64,000 nucleotides of DNA from Solirubrobacterales bacterium (GTDB taxonomy: Bacteria; Actinomycetota; Thermoleophilia; Solirubrobacterales; 70-9). Position 1 is the stretch's first letter; each line of letters opens with the position of its first letter. The translations under genes were made by a program, and so were the position numbers. Below are positions 24,942 through 35,973 of the stretch, piece by piece. The notes beneath the pieces were generated by a model. It saw nothing but the letters and a program-made list of their open reading frames with translations, did no database searches and was not told the origin of the DNA. Location of the stretch: contig JADJRQ010000001.1 of assembly GCA_016712175.1 (NCBI GenBank), forward strand, positions 558,001-622,000. The letters are read 5' to 3'.

Positions 24942-25679
24942 ATGCAACTCGACGACCTTCGGGAAAACTGGGAAAACTACGGGGAGACCAACCCCCTGTG
25001 GGCCGTTCACACCGGCCGCGGCAACATCCAGTGGGACGAATCCGAGTTCTTCAAGACCGGCGAGGAAGAGATCGACCGCATCCTGTCGATGCTTCATGAG
25101 CGCGGTGCCGAACCGACAAGAGACCGGGCGCTCGATTTCGGCTGCGGGGTCGGCCGGCTCAGCCAGGCGCTCTCCCACCACTTCGACCGGGTCGACGGCA
25201 TCGACATTTCGGCGCCGATGCTGGCGAAGGCTGACGAGTTCAAGCGGGCGAACGACGACATCGACGACGAGCGGGTCCAGTTCCACCTGAACACCGATCT
25301 TGACCTTTCGCTCTTCGAAGACCGCACCTTCAGCTTCGTCCTCTCGCTGATCGTTCTTCAGCACATGAAGCCGGAATTCTCGGCGAAATACATCAGCGAG
25401 TTCTGCCGCGTCACCGCGCCCGGTGGAGTCATCGCCTTCCAGATCCCCGCCCGGCGGGAGACGGCGATGCTGCGCCTACGGGGTGCCGCTGGTCGCTTTC
25501 TGCGCCGGATCCGCCAAACGGTCTCCAGCAATGGGTCTGCAGTGATGGAGATGTACGGGACGCCGCAGAACCGGGTCGAGAAAATCCTCACCGACAACGG
25601 GATGCGGGTCGTCGCCGTGGTGCCCGACGACTATGCAACGTCCTGGGAGAGCTACACCTACGTGGCCATCCGGGACTGA
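24942..25679 (+). CDS. Class I SAM-dependent methyltransferase
   Basis: A 245-residue protein from the ATG at 24942 (MQLDDLRENWENYGETNPLWAV). Motif I LDFGCGVGRLSQAL, the acidic VDGIDIS, and the post-motif LSLIVLQHMKP followed by VTAPGGVIAFQIP are typical class I methyltransferase elements. The target molecule is unknown. The open frame continues upstream to 24888 but that part overlaps the promoter of the divergent metal operon, so I take the internal ATG. It stands alone on this strand. Confidence 0.85.
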   Translation: MQLDDLRENWENYGETNPLWAVHTGRGNIQWDESEFFKTGEEEIDRILSMLHERGAEPTRDRALDFGCGVGRLSQALSHHFDRVDGIDISAPMLAKADEFKRANDDIDDERVQFHLNTDLDLSLFEDRTFSFVLSLIVLQHMKPEFSAKYISEFCRVTAPGGVIAFQIPARRETAMLRLRGAAGRFLRRIRQTVSSNGSAVMEMYGTPQNRVEKILTDNGMRVVAVVPDDYATSWESYTYVAIRD

Positions 25680-25704
25680 GCCCGGCCGCCGGGTCTGCGT
25701 TCCG

Positions 25705-26700
25705 TCAGGCGGGAGGCTTGAGCCCGGCCGCTTCGATCACCCGCACAGTGGCCTGCGGCACCGTGACCAGTCCTTCGACCACATCCTTCTCGGCTTCCGC
25801 GATCGCCCCTTCGACACCGGGGCGGGCGTTGAACTCGGTCAGCACCGCTTCTTCGATCATCGAGTTCAGCCAGCGAAGTTGCTGACGGAGCCGCCTCTCC
25901 TGGAGCAGGCCACTCTCGTCGAGCAGGGCACGATGAGCCTCGAGGCTTTCCCACAGTTCGGTCAAGCCGGTCTTCTCGGTGGCTGATCCGATCAGGATCG
26001 GGGTCTCCCAGCCGGGAGTTGCCGGCGGCAGCATCCGGAGCGCCTGGCGGAAGTCGCCGCGGGCGCGTTTGGCCAGCGGGATCCGGTCGCCATCGGCCTT
26101 GTTGACGAAAACCAGGTCGGCCAGTTCCATGATGCCGCGCTTGATTCCCTGAAGTTCATCGCCCGTGCCGGGCACGAGCAGCAGGCAGAGCGAGTCCACC
26201 AGCTCGGCCAGCTCGGCCTCGGACTGCCCCACTCCGACCGACTCGACCAGGATCACGTCGTAGCCGGCGGCCTCGCAGAGCAGCATCGCCTCGCGGGTCT
26301 TCCGCGCCACCCCGCCCAGTACGCCGCCGGAAGGCGAAGGCCGGATGTAGGCATTCTGATTCATGCTGAGGCCCTGCATCCGGGTCTTGTCACCGAGGAT
26401 GCTGCCGCCGGTGCGCGAACTCGATGGATCGATGACCAGCACGGCAACGCGGTGACCCTGCTCGATCAGCCAGAGGCCGAGCGCTTCGATCGCGGTTGAC
26501 TTGCCGGCACCCGGTACACCGGTGATGCCGATCCGGCGCGCGCTGCCCGTCTTCGGCAGGACGGCGGCGATCAGTTCCTGGGCCTGTGTCAAGTCGTCGG
26601 GACGGCTCGACTCGGCGAGGGTGATCGCCCGCGACAACGCACCGCGGTCACCGCCGGTCACCCCGGCGAGAAGTTCTTCAACCGGAGCGCGCTCCGACAT
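25705..26700 (-). CDS. meaB: MeaB, methylmalonyl-CoA mutase-associated GTPase
   Basis: A 331-residue G3E-type GTPase. The P-loop GVPGAGKST, VLVIDPSSSRTGGSILGDKTRM, the ETVGVGQSE-like VESVGVGQSEAE and the base-recognition NKAD are present, in the usual family length. MeaB loads and protects the adenosylcobalamin cofactor of methylmalonyl-CoA mutase. Its ATG shares bases with the stop codon of the mutase large subunit (TGATG), showing translational coupling. It is the last gene of the mutA-mutB-meaB cluster. Confidence 0.95.
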   Translation of the reverse strand: MSERAPVEELLAGVTGGDRGALSRAITLAESSRPDDLTQAQELIAAVLPKTGSARRIGITGVPGAGKSTAIEALGLWLIEQGHRVAVLVIDPSSSRTGGSILGDKTRMQGLSMNQNAYIRPSPSGGVLGGVARKTREAMLLCEAAGYDVILVESVGVGQSEAELAELVDSLCLLLVPGTGDELQGIKRGIMELADLVFVNKADGDRIPLAKRARGDFRQALRMLPPATPGWETPILIGSATEKTGLTELWESLEAHRALLDESGLLQERRLRQQLRWLNSMIEEAVLTEFNARPGVEGAIAEAEKDVVEGLVTVPQATVRVIEAAGLKPPA

Positions 26701-27389
26701 CAGGCGGCAGTCGGTTCGTCCTGGGTGCCGATGTCGAGTCCCAGCCGTTCGATCAGCAGTTCCAGCAGCTCACCGGCGGCTTCGCCGATCACGGTTCCGG
26801 GCGGGAAGATCAGATCGGCACCAAGCTCCTTGAGCGGCTCGAAATCGACAGGCGGGATGACGCCTCCGGCAACGATCATGATGTCTTCGCGGTCAAGGTC
26901 ATCGAGTGCCGTGCGCAGTGCCGGAACCAACGTGAGGTGCCCGGCGGCGAGAGTGCTGACACCGACCACATGGACGTCGGCCTCGATCGCCTGGCGGGCG
27001 ACCTCGCCCGGGGTCTGGAAGAGCGGGCCGATGTCGACGTCGAAGCCGAGGTCGGCGAAAGCCGTGGCGATCACCTTCTGTCCCCGGTCGTGACCGTCCT
27101 GGCCCATCTTCGCCACGAGGACACGCGGGCGGCGGCCATCGGCCTTCTCGAACTGCCGGACCAACTCTTTGGTCTGGGAGTAGGACTCCGAACTCACGCC
27201 GACCTCCTGTTGATACACGCCCGCGATTGACCTGATTTCTGCCGCATGGCGACCGTACTCCTTTTCAAGCGCAAAGCTGATTTCTCCGACGGTCGCATGG
27301 GCTCTGGCGGCCTTGATCCCGAGATCCAGCAAGTTGCCCTCGCCGGTAGCCGCTGCCTTGGTCAGGTGGTCGAGCGCTTCGTCCACCAC
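26700..27389 (-). CDS. mutB: Methylmalonyl-CoA mutase large subunit, C-terminal cobalamin-binding part (frameshifted)
   Basis: This frame carries the B12-binding domain: KMGQDGHDRGQKVIATAFADLGFDVDIGPLF with the cobalt-ligating His in DGHDRG, then VGVSTLAAGHL and GGVIPPVDFEPLKELGADLIFPPGT. It is the direct continuation of the catalytic frame at 27397-28932. One extra T in the TTT run at 27409-27411 (A on the coding strand) creates the stop after LKRLKGGA; removing it gives KRLKAERDQAVVDEALDHL, as in intact mutases. The split is therefore probably a sequence error, not a separate-subunit enzyme. Confidence 0.9.
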   Translation of the reverse strand: MVDEALDHLTKAAATGEGNLLDLGIKAARAHATVGEISFALEKEYGRHAAEIRSIAGVYQQEVGVSSESYSQTKELVRQFEKADGRRPRVLVAKMGQDGHDRGQKVIATAFADLGFDVDIGPLFQTPGEVARQAIEADVHVVGVSTLAAGHLTLVPALRTALDDLDREDIMIVAGGVIPPVDFEPLKELGADLIFPPGTVIGEAAGELLELLIERLGLDIGTQDEPTAA

Positions 27390-27396
27390 CGCCTGG

Positions 27397-28928
<1,532 letters not shown>

Positions 28929-28932
<4 letters not shown>

Positions 28933-30035
28933 GAGGTGACCTCCACGCCGAGGCGGTTGAGCGCCGGGACCAGAACTTCCAGCATGTTGACCCCGTTCTT
29001 CACGACCTCGTCAGCGGCGGCGGCTTCGTTCAGCTCCGGGGTCGAATTGATCATGTAGACGTACTCGGCCCCTGCCTCGCGGAGCTTCACGACCAGGTCG
29101 CTGACATCTTCCGCAGACTCACGCTTGCTGGCACAGACGGCCGCGACGTTGAAGCCGCCGGCCTTGAAAGTGGCAACCTGGTCCTCGTTACCTTTGAGTG
29201 CGCCGCTCGGCACGGTCTCGATGCCGGCCACCTCGAAGAAGCTCTTGGCCCAGTTGGCGAGGGCGACGTGCTGCGCGACTGTGCCCAGGCAGGCGAGGTA
29301 GATCTGAGGGCGATCGTTGCCGGATTCTTCATTGGCCTTGACGGCATCACGCAGGTTCTCGAACGGCACCGCGTCGGGGCGCGGGTCCAGCTTCGGCTGC
29401 GAGAAGGCGCCGGAGGAGCCAGCGTTCAGTGCCTCGGCGATCTCGTCGATCCGGGCGCCGGATGAAGCGAGGGCAGTTGCCTTCTCGATGTGTTGGTCCG
29501 GGGCTGCCCCGCGGAGGGCATCGAGACCGTTCAGGGTCGGACGCTCGGCCAGCCGAGCCGCGTCGATCCGGCCGAGGGCCTCGCGATCGAAGGTCTCGGG
29601 ATCGGTGCCGTCGTCGCCGAGCAGCGGGAACTCGTTGATACCGGTCATCACCCGGGCCCGGTGGATCAACTCGTCCTCGCGCGCGTTCGCGAGTCCGGCG
29701 AGGGCGCAGGCGATCTGGCCCGAACGGAGGGCCGCGAGCGCGCCGCCTTCTGATTCAAGTTCGGTGAAACGCTTCCACCCCGCCTGTGCGACCTCGTCGG
29801 TCAGAACTTCCACGTACCAGGAGCCCGCCGCCGGATCGGCGATGCGGCCGAGCGACGATTCGTCCTGAAGCACGATCTGGGTGTTGCGGGCCATACGACG
29901 GCCGAGGCTGCCGGGCTCGCCGATACGGCGATCGAAAGGCGTGACCGTGACCCCGTCGGCTCCACCCGTACCGGCAGCGAAGGCGGCAGTGGTGACGCGC
30001 AGCATGTTCACCCATGGGTCGACCTCGGTGATCAT
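28929..30035 (-). CDS. mutA: Methylmalonyl-CoA mutase small subunit, C-terminal part (frameshifted)
   Basis: From MITEVDPWVNMLRVTTAAFAAGTGGADGVTVTPFD this frame continues the MutA barrel (RRMARNTQIVLQDESSLGRIADPAAGSWYVE) and then a degenerate cobalamin-like domain lacking the DxHxxG ligand motif, as is normal for the small subunit. In the same frame upstream of 30035 one can read GSAAGRHSATYGQTSAR, which fits the family, so the join to the N-terminal frame lies between about 30083 and 30165. Two or three indels are needed there. It overlaps mutB by four bases. Confidence 0.88.
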
Positions 30036-30086
30036 GCGGGCGCTGGTCTGGCCATAGGTTGCGGAGTGGCGACCGGCTGCGGATCC

Positions 30087-31010
30087 TCACTTCGAGCACC
30101 CCTGTCCCAGAGCCTGCGGATCGCACGGAACTTGGCCATCTCGAGGAACTGATCGCGCACCTACGGAAAGGTTGAATTCGATCTGGCCGGCGACGGCTTC
30201 CGCAGAGAGGCCGGCCGCGGTTCCGGCACGCAGGTGCTCGACAGCGGTGGCAATCGCGACGCCGAGCTCCCAGGCAGTGTCGGCCCCGGCGTCAGCGTAA
30301 GGGTTCGTGTCGACCCCGAGCGCCCTGACCTTGCTGAACGTTCGGCTCGTTTCCAGCGCCAGACTTGCTGCCCGGGCGAGACCTTCCTCCGGCGAGAAGG
30401 GAAGTTCTCCCTCCTTCGCGAGAACGCCCAGCGGGTCGGCCCGGAACGAGCCGATCGCCTGGTCGCTGCCGATTCCGTTCTCGCGCCACTGGGCGGCAAG
30501 CAGGGCCGCGGCGGGCAGCGTTGCGGCACCGGCATCGAGCGCGACCCCCGCCATGTCGAGGTAAACGCCTGCGAGTACCTGGCTGAGGTCATCGAGGTTG
30601 GAGATCGAGATGCCGTCCTGACCACGGGCCTCGTCGAATTCCGCGGTGCCGGGTCTTGCGGCGAAGCGGGCTGCGCGGTCGAAACGCAGGGTGACCTCGG
30701 TGACCCCACCGTTCAGGTCCTCGAGGATCTCGCCATTGGCAATATTCCGGTCGGGTTGGGCCTGCTCCTGGCGGATCTGCCAGTGGCGTCCCGCCCTGGT
30801 TCCGCGAACGAACGGCGCCTTGTTCGGCAGGCCGGCCGGGTCGGGAGCGAGCTCGTCTTCCTTCGTGTAGAGCCACTTCGCGTCGATCCCGTCTTCCAGG
30901 GCGGTGTGCATGACTGCATCGACATCACCCCTGGTCGCCGCTTCGGTCCACTCGTCCAACGTGACCTTGGCAAAACCCTCGGTGAAGCTGTCAATTTCTG
31001 GACCGGGCAT
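30087..31010 (-). CDS. mutA: Methylmalonyl-CoA mutase small subunit, N-terminal part (frameshifted)
   Basis: A frame from the ATG at 31010. It includes FAKVTLDEWTEAATRGDVDAVMHTALEDGIDAKWLYTKED, typical of MutA, and HWQIRQEQAQPDRNIANGEILEDLNGG. Family similarity ends near 30166 (QIEFNLSV); after that the neighbouring frames encode RDQFLEMAKFRAIRRLWDR and VLEV. The last 25 or so residues of this frame are therefore artefactual. MutA is the non-catalytic partner that forms the heterodimer with MutB. It is the first gene of the cluster, with the K+ channel gene divergent. Confidence 0.88.
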   Translation of the reverse strand: MPGPEIDSFTEGFAKVTLDEWTEAATRGDVDAVMHTALEDGIDAKWLYTKEDELAPDPAGLPNKAPFVRGTRAGRHWQIRQEQAQPDRNIANGEILEDLNGGVTEVTLRFDRAARFAARPGTAEFDEARGQDGISISNLDDLSQVLAGVYLDMAGVALDAGAATLPAAALLAAQWRENGIGSDQAIGSFRADPLGVLAKEGELPFSPEEGLARAASLALETSRTFSKVRALGVDTNPYADAGADTAWELGVAIATAVEHLRAGTAAGLSAEAVAGQIEFNLSVGARSVPRDGQVPCDPQALGQGCSK

Positions 31011-31074
31011 CGACGGATAAGGGTATCTGCCTTCAGTTCAGGGAGTCTTGCCATGGCCGGGGTCAGACGGGAAT

Positions 31075-32154
31075 ATGCTGCGTTGGTTGGCCCGGACCAG
31101 TAAAAAAGAGCAGTCCTCCACGATCGCGGGGGAGCGATTCCGATTCGCGTCGATCCGCCAGGACCCGCTGGTCGCGATCATCCAGCGCGTGCTGCTGGCG
31201 ATCGGCCTGCTGCTCGTCGTCACCATGATCACCTACATCGGCCGCGACGGATACGTCGACGCCCAGGGGGGCGACACCCCGCTTACCTTCATCGACTCGC
31301 TGTATTACGCGACGGTGACCATCACCACGACTGGTTACGGCGACATCGTCCCCGACACACAAACGTCGCGACTGGTCACAACGCTCGTGGTCACCCCGCT
31401 CCGGGTTATTTTCCTGATCCTGCTCGTAGGAACTACTCTTCAGGTGTTGGCCGATAAATCGAGAATCCGGTTTCGCCGCGACCGCCTGGAGAAAAAGCTC
31501 CGGGGGCACGTCGTCGTCTGCGGTTTTGGCGTCAAGGGCCGGGCCGCGCTCGACTACATGCGAAACCACGAAGACGACTGCGCGGCGATCGCGATCGACA
31601 CCTCGGAAGAAGCCCTCGAGGCAGCGACCGCCGGGATCACCGGCATCAGCGGATCGGCCTCGGACCTCGAGGTGTTGAAGGCTGCGAACGTCGACCTCGC
31701 CCGGACCGTGATCGTTGCCGCCAGCACTGACGAGCAATCAGTGCTGATCACCTTGCGGGTCCGCGAGCTGAACAAGACCGTGACCGTGGTCGCCTCCTGC
31801 CGCGAGGAGCAGAACGTCGAGCTGCTGCGCCGCTCGGGCGCCGATGAAGTGATCGTCTCTTCGAGTTCGGCCGGCCGCATCCTCGGCATGGCCGCCGAAG
31901 CTCCCGAGGCTGCCCGCGTCGTCAATGACCTGCTGACTTTCGGTGACGGCCTCGACATCAACGAGCGCCTGATTCTCACCGACAACGAGGAGCTGCTGCG
32001 AAACGGCCACGCCGAGACCCCGATCGCCGTCGTTCGCAAAGACCGCATCCTGCGACCGGCCGACGAAGATTGCATCCCGCTCCAGAAGGGCGACCTGGTG
32101 ATCTACATCTCCTCGACCGAAGAAACGATTACCCGAGCGGACGTAATCAGGTAG
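31075..32154 (+). CDS. Potassium channel with RCK (TrkA-N/TrkA-C) domains
   Basis: About 359 residues. One membrane helix (VAIIQRVLLAIGLLLVVTMITYI), a pore with the selectivity filter TTTGYGD, a second helix (LVTTLVVTPLRVIFLILLVGTTL) and then a Rossmann RCK domain (GHVVVCGFGVKGRAALDYM ... AIDTSEEAL) are visible. The C-terminal 90 residues look like TrkA-C. This is the two-helix MthK/GsuK type, in which the RCK ring gates K+ flux in response to a ligand such as Ca2+, nucleotides or c-di-AMP. I use the ATG at 31075; a TTG at 31048 would add nine residues. The end overlaps the convergent cydB by eight bases. Confidence 0.9.
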   Translation: MLRWLARTSKKEQSSTIAGERFRFASIRQDPLVAIIQRVLLAIGLLLVVTMITYIGRDGYVDAQGGDTPLTFIDSLYYATVTITTTGYGDIVPDTQTSRLVTTLVVTPLRVIFLILLVGTTLQVLADKSRIRFRRDRLEKKLRGHVVVCGFGVKGRAALDYMRNHEDDCAAIAIDTSEEALEAATAGITGISGSASDLEVLKAANVDLARTVIVAASTDEQSVLITLRVRELNKTVTVVASCREEQNVELLRRSGADEVIVSSSSAGRILGMAAEAPEAARVVNDLLTFGDGLDINERLILTDNEELLRNGHAETPIAVVRKDRILRPADEDCIPLQKGDLVIYISSTEETITRADVIR

Positions 32155-33178
32155 GACCGGGCTCGTCCGGACCTTTCAGCCGCTCGCCGAGCAGACTTCG
32201 CTGATCGAGTGTGTAGAGCAGACCGATTGACGGGATCACCAGCAGTGCCGCGATCACGAAGACGATCAGAACCATGGTCAGCGAAGCATCGGTTCCGCAC
32301 CCCGAGATGGTCAGTGACTCCGGCAGCAGGTATGGGAATTGCGCGACGGCCCAGCCCCAGACGACGGTGACCACGGCCGCGACCGCCAGCGGCCGGATGT
32401 ATTTGCGACCTCCGCGGACCAGGATCACCAGGGCACCGATGCCGCAGACAGCCGAAACCACGACCAGCGGCAGGGCCTGGGATGTCAGGCGATCGAAGAC
32501 GTAGCTCGCCTGCGAGTTCAGGACGAAGAAGGTCGCAAAGGCAATTGCTCCGGTGACCGCGGAGGCAACAAGAGCGCGGCGGGCGAAATATTCCTCCATG
32601 TCCGGCCGCTCCGCCCGGCGCGCATCGCTGATCAGAAAAGCCGCCGCCAGGTAAGCGCTGGTTGCCACGAAGAGAAAACCGGTCAGAATCGAGAGCGGGT
32701 TCAGCCAGCTGGTGATGGCGTCACCCTGGGCGTTGCCGATCGGTACGCGGCCGGAGGCGATCGCACCAACCACGGTTCCGAAGAAGAAAGGCGTAAGGAA
32801 CGAGGCGATTCCGAAGAGGGCCTCGGTGATGTGCCGGTTTCGCTCCTTGCTCACGACCTCATGGAAGGCAAAGCCGCTGCCCCTGATGATGATCCCGAAG
32901 ACCGCCAGGCTCAGCGGAATGAAAAGCGTCGACCAGATCGAGGCAAAGGTGGTCGGGAAGGCTGCCCACATGATCACGATCACGAAGATCAGCCAGACGT
33001 GGTTCGCCTCCCAGACGGGGCCGATCGCCCAGTCGATCAGCTTCCTCGCCCTGGTGGCGCTCTCGCCCTTTCCGGCCACCATCGACCAGAAGCCGGCGCC
33101 GAAGTCGGCACCTGCAAATACGGCGTAGAGGGTGACCCCGAACATCAGCACGCCGGCAACCAGGTCAGCTTTGCTCAT
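32147..33178 (-). CDS. cydB: Cytochrome bd ubiquinol oxidase subunit II
   Basis: A 343-residue membrane protein with about nine helices. GVTLYAVFAGADFGAGFW and IGPVWEANHVWLIFVIVIMWAAFPT are the CydB signatures. Together with CydA it reduces O2 to water using quinol without pumping protons. Its start overlaps the end of cydA by four bases (33175-33178), so the two are co-translated. Confidence 0.95.
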   Translation of the reverse strand: MSKADLVAGVLMFGVTLYAVFAGADFGAGFWSMVAGKGESATRARKLIDWAIGPVWEANHVWLIFVIVIMWAAFPTTFASIWSTLFIPLSLAVFGIIIRGSGFAFHEVVSKERNRHITEALFGIASFLTPFFFGTVVGAIASGRVPIGNAQGDAITSWLNPLSILTGFLFVATSAYLAAAFLISDARRAERPDMEEYFARRALVASAVTGAIAFATFFVLNSQASYVFDRLTSQALPLVVVSAVCGIGALVILVRGGRKYIRPLAVAAVVTVVWGWAVAQFPYLLPESLTISGCGTDASLTMVLIVFVIAALLVIPSIGLLYTLDQRSLLGERLKGPDEPGPT

Positions 33179-34554
33179 GTCGCCCGAGCCCCCTCGTCTT
33201 CGCCCTGCTCAAGCTTTCGTGCCTCGTCCTGGGCCCGCCAGCGTTTTGCCATCGTGCGCAGCGCAAGCACGGTGGCCACGCCGAGGATCGCGTAGATAAC
33301 GATGACGATGGCGAAGGTGACCCTCACCCCGCTCGCCCCGGTAACAGCCTCCTCGGTTTTCATGATCTCGTAGACGATCCAAGGTTGTCGACCGACTTCG
33401 GTGACGATCCAGCCGCATTCGAGCGCGATGATCGCCCCGATCCCGGACACTGAAACTGCTCGCAGGAACCACTTCGACTTCGGGTAGTCGCGACGGCGCC
33501 ACCAGGACCAGCCGAACCACATTCCAAGCAGGATCAGGACGCTGCAGATCCCGACCATGGTGTCGAAGGCCCAATGCAGCATGGTGTTCGCCGGGGGTCT
33601 TTCGTCGGCCGGCACCGAGTCGAGACCGGTCACCTCCGTGCTGGTGCTCCAGCCGACGAGGAACGAATCGAAACCGGGAATTCCGATGCCACCCTTGACA
33701 CCGTCATCGGTGCACCGCCCGTAGAGGTACTCGGTCACGTCGGTGGAGGTGGTCTGTACGCACTCCATGGCCGCGAACTTGACCGGCTGGTCCTTGGCGA
33801 TCGAGCGCGCCGCGGTATCGCCGACCGCGAACTGGATCGGCGTGAGGATCAGGGCGACGGTCAAGGGGATGAGCAGGCCGAGCCGGTGGTGGCGATCTCG
33901 CCGGCCCTTGAGCAATCCCACCGCGTAGACCGAGGCGACCAGAAAGCCGGTCACCAGGTACGCGGCAAGGATCATGTGCGGCACTTCGTAGGAAACCGCG
34001 TTGTTGAAGATCACCTTGAGCGGTTCGACATCGGTAACTGCCCCGTTGGCCGCCATCTTGAATCCCCCCGGCTGATTCATCCAGGAATTCACGGCGACCA
34101 CGGAGAAGGCTCCGCCGATGCCGCAGATCACCACCGGCACGCCAGTCCAGAAATGTTTCCAGCCAGAGAGCCGCTTCCAGCCGAGGATGTAGATCGCAAT
34201 GAAGATCGCTTCGAGGAAGAAGAAGATGCCCTCGATGCCGAAGAGGATGCCGAAGACATCCCCAAAGCGGGCGGTGAACTCCGGCCAGAGAAGTCCGAAC
34301 TCGAAAGAGATGACGGTTCCGGTGACGGCACCCACGGCGAAGGTGACGGCCGCTACTTTCGACCAGCGCTCGGCCAACCTGAGTGCATCTTCATCGTTCT
34401 TCTTCAGTCCGATGTAGTTGGCGATCAGCATCATCGCCGGAAAGCCCACCCCGAGACAGGCGATGATGATGTGGAAGCCGAGCGTGAAAGCCATCTGACT
34501 TCGAGCCGGCATGAGCTCCGACGAGGTGGCGATCAATCCAAGGGCTCCGTGCAT
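33175..34554 (-). CDS. cydA: Cytochrome bd ubiquinol oxidase subunit I
   Basis: A 459-residue membrane protein. The heme ligands lie in MAFTLGFHIIIACLGVGFP and YEVPHMILAAYLVTGF; the conserved GWIVTEVGRQPW is the quinol/heme region. The Q-loop is short, as in the cyanide-insensitive (CIO-like) subgroup. The start is an ATG at 34554. Two-gene cydAB operon, divergent from poxB, which also works with quinones. High O2 affinity and low-oxygen respiration are the known roles. Confidence 0.95.
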   Translation of the reverse strand: MHGALGLIATSSELMPARSQMAFTLGFHIIIACLGVGFPAMMLIANYIGLKKNDEDALRLAERWSKVAAVTFAVGAVTGTVISFEFGLLWPEFTARFGDVFGILFGIEGIFFFLEAIFIAIYILGWKRLSGWKHFWTGVPVVICGIGGAFSVVAVNSWMNQPGGFKMAANGAVTDVEPLKVIFNNAVSYEVPHMILAAYLVTGFLVASVYAVGLLKGRRDRHHRLGLLIPLTVALILTPIQFAVGDTAARSIAKDQPVKFAAMECVQTTSTDVTEYLYGRCTDDGVKGGIGIPGFDSFLVGWSTSTEVTGLDSVPADERPPANTMLHWAFDTMVGICSVLILLGMWFGWSWWRRRDYPKSKWFLRAVSVSGIGAIIALECGWIVTEVGRQPWIVYEIMKTEEAVTGASGVRVTFAIVIVIYAILGVATVLALRTMAKRWRAQDEARKLEQGEDEGARAT

Positions 34555-34671
34555 GTCCTCATTCTGGCCAATCGAAGCCGGTCCCGCTTCATACGATCAG
34601 GGTGATCGGCAGCCGCAGCGCTGCGGATAGCATTGGCGGACCAAATCGGTGCCGACAAGAAGAGGAAACAG

Positions 34672-35973
34672 ATGACGAGAACAGTCGCTTCGTACCTGGT
34701 CAAGATGATGGAAGACGCTGGCGTACGAAACATCTACGGCATCGTCGGAGATTCGGCCAATCCGGTATTCGATGAGATCCGGAAGACCGAAGGCCGGATC
34801 AACTACGTCAACGTCAGAAACGAAGAGGCCGGCGCCTTTGCCGCCGGCGCCGATTCGCAGGCTTCCGGGCGACCGACCGCCGTGATCGGGTCGTCGGGGC
34901 CGGGAGCACTTCACCTGGTCAACGGCCTGTACGACTGTGCCCGAAATGGCGCCCAGGTGTTTGCCATCGCCACCCACGTGCCGAGCACCGAAATCGGAAC
35001 CCAGTATTTCCAGGAGACCCGCCCCGACCAGATCTTCCTCGACTGCTGCAAGTACATCGGCTACGTGACTTCTCCCTTGCAGATGCCGCGGCTTGCCGAG
35101 ATGGCGATGCAGGCGGCAATCCTCGAGCGGGGGGTCGGCATGATCATCCTGCCTGGAGACATCTGTTCGGCCGAGATTGAGCATCCAATGGTCGAACGCG
35201 TGCTCGCGACATCGAGGCCAGTGGTCAGGCCCGCTGATTCCGACCTCGATGAGGTGGCCCGGGCGATCGAAGCAGCCGACCGAGTGGCCATCTACGGCGG
35301 TGCCGGGTGTCAGGGCTCGCATGAAGATGTCATCGAGCTGGCCGAGAAGCTGAACGCGCCGGTCGGCTACACCTTCCGGGCCAAGGACATCCTCGAAGCC
35401 GACAACCCGAATGGTGTCGGCATGACCGGCCTGCTTGGCTGGGGTGCAGCCCATATGGCGATCGGCGACGCCGACCTGCTCTTGATGCTCGGCACGGACT
35501 TTCCGTACCACGCCTTCATGCCCGACGATTGCAGGATCATCCAGATCGACGATACGCCGAGCCACCTCGGCCGTCGCGCCAAGGTTGACATGAGCCTGGT
35601 CGGAGATATCGGAGAGACCGTTCGTGCGCTCAGTCCCAAGCTGAGTCAGAGCGGCGATCGCAAATTCCTCGACAAGGTGCTCAAGTCCCACGGCAAGGCC
35701 GTAAAGAATCTCCAGACCTATGTGGACCACAAGGGCTCGGGCGACGGGCTGAGACCGGAGATGGTCGCTTCCTCGATCAGCCGCATGGCCGATGACGATG
35801 CAATCTTCTCGGTCGATACCGGCATGTGCAATGTCTGGGGAGCCCGCTACGTAAAGATGCGCCGCGGCCAGCGCATGCTCGGCTCCTTCAACCGGCAGCA
35901 TGGCCAATGCCATGCCGCACGCGATCGGTGCTTCGATCGGCACCGGCAGGCAGAGAATCGCCTTTTGCGGTGA
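34672..35973 (+). CDS. poxB: Pyruvate:quinone oxidoreductase (PoxB-like), N-terminal part (frameshifted)
   Basis: A TPP enzyme starting at the ATG at 34672, preceded by AAGAGGAAAC. The catalytic Glu in NVRNEEAGAFAA, SSGPGALHLVNGLYDCARN, HVPSTEIGTQYFQET and ILPGDI match pyruvate oxidase/dehydrogenase (PoxB), which turns pyruvate into acetate and CO2 and passes electrons to the quinone pool. The central FAD-binding domain follows. After GSFN near 35893 the frame departs because two bases (CA) are missing; the intact reading would be SFNHGSMANAMPHAIG. The rest is encoded at 35900-36409. It is divergent from cydA. Confidence 0.87.
   Translation: MTRTVASYLVKMMEDAGVRNIYGIVGDSANPVFDEIRKTEGRINYVNVRNEEAGAFAAGADSQASGRPTAVIGSSGPGALHLVNGLYDCARNGAQVFAIATHVPSTEIGTQYFQETRPDQIFLDCCKYIGYVTSPLQMPRLAEMAMQAAILERGVGMIILPGDICSAEIEHPMVERVLATSRPVVRPADSDLDEVARAIEAADRVAIYGGAGCQGSHEDVIELAEKLNAPVGYTFRAKDILEADNPNGVGMTGLLGWGAAHMAIGDADLLLMLGTDFPYHAFMPDDCRIIQIDDTPSHLGRRAKVDMSLVGDIGETVRALSPKLSQSGDRKFLDKVLKSHGKAVKNLQTYVDHKGSGDGLRPEMVASSISRMADDDAIFSVDTGMCNVWGARYVKMRRGQRMLGSFNRQHGQCHAARDRCFDRHRQAENRLLR

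Noticed and set aside
23834..25099. A 421-codon + strand frame
   Set aside because: Antisense to the multicopper oxidase and crosses its promoter; no family features.
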